DNA of 64,000 nt from Amoebophrya sp. A120 (taxonomy: Eukaryota; Sar; Dinophyceae; Syndiniales; Amoebophryaceae), in assembly GCA_905178155.1 (NCBI GenBank), contig CAJINV010000001.1, forward strand, positions 10,906,311 through 10,970,310, read 5' to 3'. The position numbers were made by a program, and so were the translations under genes. The notes below the pieces were generated by a model that saw nothing but the letters and a program-made list of their open reading frames with translations, did no database searches and was not told the DNA's origin. Positions within the stretch are counted from its first letter, which is position 1, and each line of letters starts with the position of its first letter. This document shows positions 55,964 to 64,000 of the stretch, piece after piece.

Positions 55964-57298
55964 ATGTCGGGATTTTTCGGCGTGACTTCGTTGGGCCCTG
56001 GGCAGCCGATCGGATGCAACTTGCTGTCGACGTTGGGCGTGACGAGTTTTGCGGATGAGGATTTCAAAAAGGCCTTTGACACACTTGCGAGTGCGGACGG
56101 AAGCATACCAAGAATTGACGTGTATCTTTTTTCATCTTATCGCATATGGACGCAGACGCTTAGTCAGCATACAGTATGAACATTAGATGAAGTAGAAATG
56201 CTTTGCAATGACCCTTTTGATCGGATGGTAACCCATCTCCCAAAAAATATAAAGGTACGAATGCTTGACGCGGACGTACGGCTTCGAACCAATGCCAGAA
56301 GAAATCAACATCTTCGTTTATTACAATGAAAAATACCCCCACCCCCGAACTTGAAAGCATTTGTATTGCAAATCTTTCCAAATGAAACATTCGCCCTCTT
56401 GCGTGTATCAGCATCACAGATTTCCGATCGTGAATAGCAAAAATTTCTATTGCAAAAGATCCCAGCAAAAGCGGTGCTTGTCATGCAAGCGATGCGAAAC
56501 ACGACTAGAATCTGCATCAGAAAGATTCGTACTCCTTTCATGCATGACAAAAAGCTTTCATTTGGAAACTTCGCATCACAAATTCCTGCAATCAGGGGTG
56601 GGTGGCATTTTTCACTGTGATATCGTTTCCACCATGAAGCTGCAAGAGGAAGGCAGTCTCACCTGGAGCGAGTTCCTGGAGGGGCTCTTTGTGATTCGGG
56701 AAAAAGTGAAAAAGATCAGCAAGAAGGCGACACAGTACAATTCTTCAATCTTTCATGCTTTTGGCTGTTCTGTTCCTTTTTGAAATGTTTGTTCACATAT
56801 GATCGAGGGGGTTGAGCAAAAGTCAGTGACTTTTTTCATTGGCGGAAAAATTACAAACAGCTACGACTCGTACCAAGATTCAATGGACGACAGAAGGAAG
56901 CATGCCCGCGTCAAGTACGGCCCAATGGAAATCTACAAGCGGCCCATGACCACGGCGCAAGCCGTTGGCTGGCATGAGGAAGAGGTACCTACAGCAAATT
57001 CCACGTTGTGGTCTCATCTCGTGTTAATCTGAACCTTAACCTTCATTTTCCTGCTTATAAAGAGCGTTTGCTTTTTCATCTTGTTGGAATTCGAATTTTC
57101 AGACGAGCGGTGCACGTTACCCATTCAAGACCGATCATGCACAGAATCTCTATACCTTTATTCTTGTTTCTTGAGCTTGTCTAAAAAGGGTGTGTGAATG
57201 AAAATACGCAGGTCTTCATTGACCGCTTCCCCAAGTCGTCCTGCGCCGAAACCAAGTATGCCGATGCGGTCATCAAGGCCGGGGTGCAGTTTGCTTAG
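55964..57298 (+). CDS. EF-hand-like, possibly ciliary protein, 179 aa
   Basis: Exons 55964-56121, 56255-56318, 56628-56734, 56861-56984 and 57212-57298 sum to 540 nt with every junction in phase, ending at TAG 57296-57298. The second junction is the family C introner. The first 100 residues read as a degenerate EF-hand pair: FADEDFKKAFDTLASADG, then a YGFEPMPEEIN linker, then EEGSLTWSEFLEGL, like calmodulin-type helix-loop-helix units with non-canonical loops. The C-terminus (MEIYKRPMTTAQAVGWHEEE followed by FPKSSCAETKYADAVIKAG) resembles microtubule inner proteins of the CFAP144/FAM183 kind. I consider that resemblance suggestive only. Length is small and complete. Confidence 0.7.
56319..56622. 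mobile_element. Introner, family C (304 bp), inverted, TSD tcgtt
   Basis: TIRs TATTACAATGAAAAATACCC and (from the right) TATCACAGTGAAAAATGCCA. TCGTT at 56314-56318 is repeated at 56623-56627. The interior is the reverse complement of the 36548 element over most of its length. Excision gives ATC TTC GTT TCC ACC in phase 0. Confidence 0.9.
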
Positions 57299-58150
57299 GC
57301 ATGTGTCGCGGACGAAATGACTACTTTTCCACGGAGCAAGTAACCAACGGGCAGCAGCGAGGCTGGGCTTTGGTGTGGATTAGTCACGACCCACGTTTAA
57401 AAATATCGTGTAGGTGTAACCATAAGAACCAACATAGTACTTACGTCATGAAATGACTACGATACTCAAGAAGATCATCGTGATCGTGCGCCGCGAGACA
57501 ATATGGTTGTACGTGATATTCCACCTGGACGACTCGAAGTCCATCACCGCAGTCTGTCTGGAGGGTTGCTTGCTCGCTGGCAAAAATCCTGGTTTGATTT
57601 CGCTTTGACGCTGAACTGCGGGAATCCGGAGCTTTTGAAAGAAGGGTGCTGAGCAGGTAGTCGCACTGTAAAATTAAGGGATTTAGCCTTTGTTCCGAGT
57701 TTTTCTTTGTTCTTCGGCGGTACTCCTGTAGGAGCCCCTCCGTCCTGGTACATAGCCTCAGGACGTGTCGAGTAGTTTATCACGTGCACAAACATGAAGA
57801 TCATGAGACCAGCGCGGGATTCTCACGCAGCTAGCGTCTCGTCCACAGGATAAAGGCCGAGATCGCAGAACGTTGCAGCGATCCAATGAGAGAAGTTATT
57901 CTTTTGACACCGAGCGTGAGCGGCTTCTAGTTTTTGCGTTGGTGGTCCGCCAGCACCGAGAGAGTGAACCGTAATTTTTTCTAGAGGAGCTGGAGATGAC
58001 CTTCACCTTTGCTTTAGCTTTATCGCACAATTAAGTACTGAATGCAAACCAAAGGCTTTTCGCTTCGATAGCGAAGATCATGGTGGTCAAGTGCCTTAAC
58101 CTTGACAACTTGCTGCAGCAGCAGTAGAACATCAAAGATTCATCAACACC
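57299..58150. other. Intergenic region
   Basis: No coding frame supported between the stop at 57298 and ATG 58151. The sequence is of intermediate GC with short frames on both strands. Confidence 0.4.
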
Positions 58151-61100
58151 ATGGGCGGAGGCGGAGAGGGGAGCAGTAACCAGAAGGCTCCGTTCTTCAA
58201 CATCACCCGTATTCGGGTACCCGGTTACATTGCGAAACAGCGCGCCCACCACGAGAGTACCAGTGGGCTCTTCTGCCTGTTGATTGAGGACAACAAGAAA
58301 GGCAAGGGGTTTTTCCGGAAGCACTTGTCGAAATGCACCCCTGCCGTAAGCGAAGGCATGCAGGCGCTCGGGCTGCGGAAGAAACGGCGGAAGCGGCGGG
58401 TGGAGGAGTATTGCAAGGAAAAATCCCCCCTCCCCATATTGAAAACATGTCCTTCCGAAAATTTGTGATGCAGATTTGTGACCACAAATCGAATCCTGTC
58501 TGTCTTGCCAGAAGACAAATCTAGAGAGTCCGCCGCGAGATGCAGGCGGTTTGTAATGCTGCAAGGCCTACATGGCAGACGTCTGCCATGCTAGGTTCCT
58601 ACACCAAAAAACACCCCCTCGCGCTTGCGATCTGCGTGCAGTGCTCTCCTGCAAGACAGGTGTGATTTGTGTACACGAATCCCGCATCACAGTTTCTGTT
58701 TTGATATGGGGAGGGGGGATTTTTCATTTTGATAAGGAGCACGCTGCCTTGGAAGCGAGCGGCGCGGTGACGATCCGCACCCGTGCGATCGAAGACACCA
58801 GCCACCCCACCTGGGAGGCGTATTCCTATCGGAACAAGGTGATCATTCCCCAGCCGCTGTTCCGCGTGAAGAACGGCATGAAGCTCCTGGTCGCGGTGTA
58901 CCGCGACCTGCGGGGGGAAGATACGCCGCTGACGGAGGCGAAGGCACGGATCACGCAGGAAGGCCGGATTCTGCTGCCCGGCTTTCCGTTTGACATCGAG
59001 GTCACGGTCACCGCGGCCTCGTTCCGGCCCTTTCGGATCGAGAACTGCAAGGACAACATCCCCTGGCGACCGAAAACGCGGGAAGAAATGGAACGGCTGT
59101 GGCAGCCGCTGGCGGAGGTGGCGCAGGTGGAGGACTACAATTTCCCCGTGGACATCACGGACATTATGGAGCGGCAGTTCGTGAACGACATCGTTTTGAT
59201 GTTCAACACCCTGTTCCCGACCAAAAAGGCCATCGCGGATCTGCTGTGGAACCAGGATCGCACCTTCTGGGAGAAGGCGCGGGTCAAGTACTCGCAGACG
59301 CTGGCCGGGAAGCTGTCCGCAAACGCAGGCGCAGCGTCCGTCCCGGTGCCGCCACCGAAGAATGCATCAATGTTGCCAGCAGCGGCCGCATTAATTGCAA
59401 ATCCAGCAACTCAACAACAGCAGGTATTGAGCAAGTCTGCGCTGCGAAACTTAAGCAGCTACACGGCAACCTCATCGATAAGTAACGCGAGTCAGATCGG
59501 GGTGGCTCTGGCTGGCTCCTCGCCCACCAGTTGTACAACCGGGAACGTGGCTGTGCAGAAGAAGGTTTCAGCTGCTGCTTCGATCGAAGGCTCGGCGAGC
59601 CGGACCCTGCTTGCCGTCGATGACGCGGAGCCAAATACTAAATCAGCGGGCATGAGTCTTTCTCCGAGCAAGAACGAAGGAACAAGATTACACGTCGAAA
59701 CCGCATCGTCGATTGTGAGCACGCCCGCGCACGGAAGTGCGCTCTCAAGTCCGACCAAGAGGGGCCACGCGTCTGACAACTTTGGTGCCTTGGCGTCGCG
59801 CAGGCGCGAAGTGGAGCAAAGCCTGGAAACGCTGCAGCTGAAGGTGATGTTCATGCGCAGACTGTTTCTGTGCATTGCAACGTGTGGCCTGTACACAACG
59901 GACGTGCCGAACTCCGCGACGAATCAACTGTGGCCTTTTCCCCTGGCAACGGTTTTTGGACACGGAAGTCGCGTCTTGTTCCAACTCGAAGGGGTGTCTC
60001 CCGTCGATTTTCTGCACTTCCTGTTCACGGGCAGCGTTCCCGAACCGGAGCAGCCGGCGTCCCCGAGCAAAAGTCCGGAGCGCCGCCGGTCCGTGCGGCT
60101 GCAGTTGGACGAGCAAGACCAGAGCAAGTTCGCGCTGCCCGACGAGAGCGTCGCTGTTCCGGCAGCGGACGAGATCCACCGCCCGGAGCCCGTTTCCGGC
60201 ATGATGAAGAGCACGTTCAGCATCGTCGCCTCCGCCAGTCCCGCCTCGATGCTGCAAAAACGCGCAGCGACCTCGTCCAAGCAATCCGCCGCGCCGGTCG
60301 ACGCCGGCGCCGACATCGGCGGGCGCTCGGTGAGTGTCCAGGCATTGAACGTGAATGCTGCGACGTCGGTGTCTACTTCCGTCTCCCCGTCCAAAACAGG
60401 AGGAGGCGCAGTAGTTGACCACACCTCGTTAACATCAAATAGTACGCATCAGCACCCGCCTTCCGCCACCGCGTCTTCTGCGATGCTGGTGTCCTCGCCC
60501 TCGCATGCGGCTCCGAACAAGGGGACAACGCCCGAGCGGCACGGACTTTTTACCGCGCATTCCCAGACGGACATCCGCGTGCTGCAAGTGCTGTCGAAGC
60601 TGCCCCTCGCAAAGCGGGCCGCGGCCACGCACAAGGTCGAACGACGCGGGGAGCACCACCTGGAAAGTGGGCTCGCCTTCACCGATGAGAATCTGCTGGC
60701 CGGGGCGCTGCTGGTCGAGCGCGTTTTGAAGCCGTGGCAGGCACTGAGCCAGGGCTACGAGATCCTCGTGGACGGCAAGCGCGGGAAGCACTGGGGCCTC
60801 GATCTTCCCGTCGGCGGCGCGGGAAACCCGAAGAAAGTGCACGACGGGAAAGCAGGTTCGTAGCTCTCCTGGTGAACAAACCTGCGTTCTTCTTTATGTA
60901 GCTCGATTCTTGTATACATGCTTTTTTTTTTGGTTTTGTCCTTTCGACAGTCCGTTGTTTTTCGATCGGAAGCAAGACGGTGGCACACAGTGATGAAATT
61001 TCACAAAAATTTCAGGTTTTGTGGGCTTCAACGGAGAGCTGTTCCAACTGCTGCCCTCCGCGACTTACGAGGGGCTGTCCATCGGGGCGCGGAGCCAAGG

Positions 61101-64000
61101 CTACCGTGGCGGCGCGGGGACGACCTTTACACTGCTGCGCGACGTGCTCGGGCGGTTGCCGCTGGTCAGCTGGGTACTCGGCAGCAGCGAGCTCGGTCCG
61201 GAGGACCCGAGCCGAAAGAAGAGCAACCACCCGGGCGCAAACAAGTACGCCACGGGAGCTGCAACGGGGGACGGGAAATCCGCGCGCCGAGACTTGACGG
61301 GCGCATCCGCAAGCGTCGTGGACGACACGGCATCGAGCACCGTGGGCTCGGCGCGCAGGCAGCTGCACCTGAGCGGTTCCGTGCGAGGGCTCATTGTCGA
61401 CGACGGGCTTGCCGGCCTGGCGAGCACGACGTCCAGTCTGCGTTCTATGCAAGATAACGGCGCTCCTGGAGGGGGTGGTCCCACGGGAGTCGAAAGCGTC
61501 GCCTCGTACGCGGCGCGCTCGACCAGCACGCAGCGCAAGCATCGCGGAGGGCCCAAGGCAAATCAGCAGCACGTGCTTCCTCGTGTCACCTTCAGCAACC
61601 GTGCCACTCTGTTCATGGAAAAGTCCAACTCGTTCGCCAACTTCAGCGGAAACATTCGGCGGCACCTTTCGGAACGAACCCGACACGGTGTCACGAAAGT
61701 CATGTCGCTGGGAGGTGGGTCTCGGAACTTGCTTCGGACAAAGGAGAAAAGCGCGGGCGGGCACCGCAGCAAGGTCGATGGTGGAACAGCGGAGAATCAT
61801 GTGTCACCAGGCAAAGGCAACACTACTGACGACCTCACCTCGGAAGCAAGCGAGTTTTCGGGCAATAGCAACGTCGACGACCAGAGCACTGTGGTACATA
61901 AACAAAGTAAATACTCCAAATCCTAGCTTTCTTAAGTGGTTTTAGACCGGTCACTGAAGTCTAAAAACTTCTTTGCTTTCTTTGAACTTCCTTATCCGTG
62001 AAAGTAGATAGGGCTAGGCAGACATCGCACTAATATTTATGTGCATGTTCTTGTTGAGGTCTCGATCTCGTCCACCTCTGCAGGAGCCCGTGCGCATGAT
62101 CCCAAAAAATTATTTGCCCTTACAACTACTACTACATCACTACCAGTTCACCTCTGCATCCGCGACCGGAGCGGACATTCACCGTTCCTCCACACCCCCG
62201 CAGAAGAAGAAATGGAAGCGATCCATTCGCGTGGTCGGAGGCGTGCAGAACGGCCACGTGTACCTTCGCGTGTATGGTGGTCTCAAACGTTGCATGGGTC
62301 GCTGACTGTGAAAAGGTGCCCTTTGTACGGAGTGCGTTCGTGTGTTCGGTCGGATTTGCGTCACGAAATCATGGCACAGCGATCAATGTAACGTTTGAGA
62401 ACCCCATAGCATGGACGAGGAGGTGGATGAGTTGCAGGTGGAACAGGAGACAGATCCGTCCGCCAGCGAGCGAAACCTTTCGACGTACGGGACGAACAAT
62501 AGGGGCAGTCTGGATGGCATTCACGCGGACCTTGCGCGCGCCGCGAACAACAGTGGGGTACTCGCGGCCCGGATTTCCGGGCTCACAGGCGACGGCGGCC
62601 GCACGCCCGGCGGGCCGTTGGAGGACGGCCGGCCGCTGCATGACTTGGTGAACCCGGCATCGCCGGGGGCGCCGGTTGCGGTACTGAACAAGAACCTACC
62701 GGGGCTCTCCGCGGTGCCCAGCTCTTCCAACTCGGGGACCAGTCTGAAGAGAAGCAGCGACCCCGCGGCGGAGCAAGCGTGGCGTGGCAAAATATACGGG
62801 ATCTGCGATCGCTTGTTGCATGAGGCGAACGGCTCCGCTGACGGAGGCTCTTCGTGCGGCGTCACCGAGAAAACGCTCGCCGCACCGCCCTCGATCGAGG
62901 TTTTGCGGCAGGTTCTTTCCAATCACTTTGGCGTCGCGCTCGAGCAGTTTGGCAAAGGGTCCGCGAAGTCACTCGAAGCTTTCTACGAGGAGCTGTGTAG
63001 CGGGGAGTCGGCGCTCGCGATTTGCATGAATTACGAACACCAGCAGAACGCCGCACGCTCGCATTCGGTGACCGACCAACTTGCTGGAACCGCGTTAACG
63101 CGCGACTCGTCGAAGGGCGCGGCGTCGTCGAAAACGAGGCTCGAGCACGACTTGAATGTCAAGTTGTCCGATGTTTTTTTGGAACAGCACGCCGACCAGC
63201 GATCCGCAGCGTCGACGCTAGAAGAGAACAAGTCCGCGCCTCTGTCACCGCGGTCCCTTGCCGACACGACAGGGGGCCGGCTGGGCGTGACTTCGAAGGA
63301 GATGGTTACCATTCGCGAGGATGCTGTCATGGCGCAGCTGCCGGAGGACGACAGTCGAATGACGAGCAAAAACGGTCCCCTGTCCTCGTCACTCCGGTCC
63401 CCGAACTACAGCAACGGTTTGGGAAGTCCGTCCAGTCCCGCGGACAGTGCGCCGTCTTCCGATCACACGAATTTGCTTGCCAGCGCCGTACTGGGGAAGC
63501 GGGCGAGGAGCAAAAACAGTGGTGAGCAGATGGACGGGTCGGTGTGCGGTATGGAACTACATCACAACGGAATGTTGAACAACTCGGCAACGCCGGCCAA
63601 TGGAACTTCTACGCAAGAAAAGCAGCAGGAAGACGATCTCCAGGAAGAAGTTTGCAGTTTGGCGAGCGAGAAGGTGGAGCCGCTGGAGTACCCGCCTATG
63701 GCCTTGGAGTGCGCGCTACAACTGGGTCGTGGCGAGGTTTCGATGTTTGCGGACGGCAATGGTAGCATGCCGGGCGCGAAGTCGCCGGTAACGCTCTCTT
63801 TGGTTCGGCGCGTGGCTCCGGTAATCGTGCTGATTCGGTCGCGGGGGAAGATTCTGGTGCGTACCTGTGAAATCAGCGAGGACGACCGGTTGGTGTCGAC
63901 CGCGCCGCTGTTACCGGGCGCGAAGCGTCGGCCCAGCGAGCCTTGGCGGGATTGCGTGTACCGGATGTTGGCGGACGATTTGCATTTGGACGCCGAGAAC
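58151..64000 (+). CDS. Large protein of unknown function, 3'-partial, two introners
   Basis: Exons 58151-58408, 58740-60855, 61016-61893, 62084-62272 and 62414 to the window end, still open in frame at 64000: at least 1,676 codons. The GT-AG introns are 60856-61015 (GCAG/GTTCGT to TTTCAG, phase 1) and 61894-62083 (GTG/GTACAT to CTCTGCAG, phase 0; a later acceptor at 62204 is possible). Introners at 58409 and 62273 account for the other two junctions. The start ATG 58151 gives MGGGGEGSS, a possible myristoylation context. Ordered parts lie around 58150-59300, 59830-60010 and 60620-61200; the rest is Ser/Ala-rich. A segment IRVVGGVQNGHVYLRVDEE precedes and crosses the second introner. No family recognised. 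Confidence 0.65.
58409..58734. mobile_element. Introner, family B (326 bp), TSD aggag
   Basis: TIRs carry GAAAAATCCCCCCTCCCCAT at both ends, starting TATTGCAAG on the left and TATCAAAAT from the right. AGGAG at 58404-58408 is repeated at 58735-58739. Excision gives GTG GAG GAG CAC GCT in phase 0. The right half happens to be open in the host frame, so a naive ORF call would start inside the element. Confidence 0.9.
62273..62408. mobile_element. Introner, family D short form (136 bp), TSD gcgtg/gcatg
   Basis: TIRs TATGGTGGTCTCAAACGTTG and (from the right) TATGGGGTTCTCAAACGTTA. The flanks GCGTG (62268-62272) and GCATG (62409-62413) differ at one base. Excision joins CTT CGC GTG to GAC GAG GAG in phase 0. 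The shortest introner in the window. Confidence 0.85.

Noticed and set aside
58572-58739. Apparent start of the 58151 gene within an introner
   Set aside because: This open extension lies inside the family B element; the ATG at 58151 and the aggag duplication give a consistent alternative.
1-64000. CRISPR arrays, bacterial promoters, operons or rRNA genes
   Set aside because: No regularly spaced repeat arrays, ribosome-binding context or rRNA-like sequence were seen; the intron-rich genes indicate a eukaryote.

Overview
The window looks like nuclear DNA of a protist with densely intron-interrupted genes, most likely a parasitic dinoflagellate relative of the Syndiniales (Amoebophrya-like). 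That assignment is inference. It rests on thirteen short intron-forming elements with terminal inverted repeats (TIRs) and 5-bp target-site duplications (TSDs), on ordinary GT-AG introns in the same genes, and on every host gene lying on the + strand. Introners of this transposon-like kind have been described in Amoebophrya and in other dinoflagellates. No bacterial operon structure, rRNA, tRNA or CRISPR array was seen.

Layout: 341-2177 is a two-exon gene of unknown function, probably 5'-truncated in this window. From 4667 to 17445 twenty exons join with consistent reading phase into one candidate giant gene (about 2,221 codons); it could also be two or three adjacent genes. 18344-19012 is a one-exon gene. 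19660-23664 encodes a membrane-anchored FkbM-family methyltransferase. 24150-27862 encodes a protein whose C-terminal half resembles the TET-associated (base-J type) glycosyltransferase fold. 28349-30292 encodes a signal-anchor protein of unknown function. 31306-34938 encodes a long nuclear-looking J-domain protein with SUMO-interaction motifs and an RS-rich tail. 35927-37236 is a tiny gene carrying three introners, followed immediately by a nearly intact Copia retrotransposon on the minus strand (37243-43345). 43564-45410 is a six-exon gene with an introner in its last coding segment; an introner-free duplicate of that segment lies at 46256-46379. 48190-55001 is a large coiled-coil gene with two introners. 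55964-57298 encodes a small EF-hand-like, possibly ciliary protein. 58151 to the window end encodes a large protein of unknown function with two introners.

The most interesting content is the introner set. Seven TIR families all begin TAT and end ATA, all are flanked by 5-bp direct repeats (nine exact, four with one mismatch), and removing each element plus one repeat copy restores the reading frame. No register inside the exact repeats gives a GT-AG intron. Two families occur in both orientations within + strand genes. One element has a filled and an empty version of its target site about 1.1 kb apart. All exon joins are my own reading from phase and splice-site inspection; no transcript or homology search was available.
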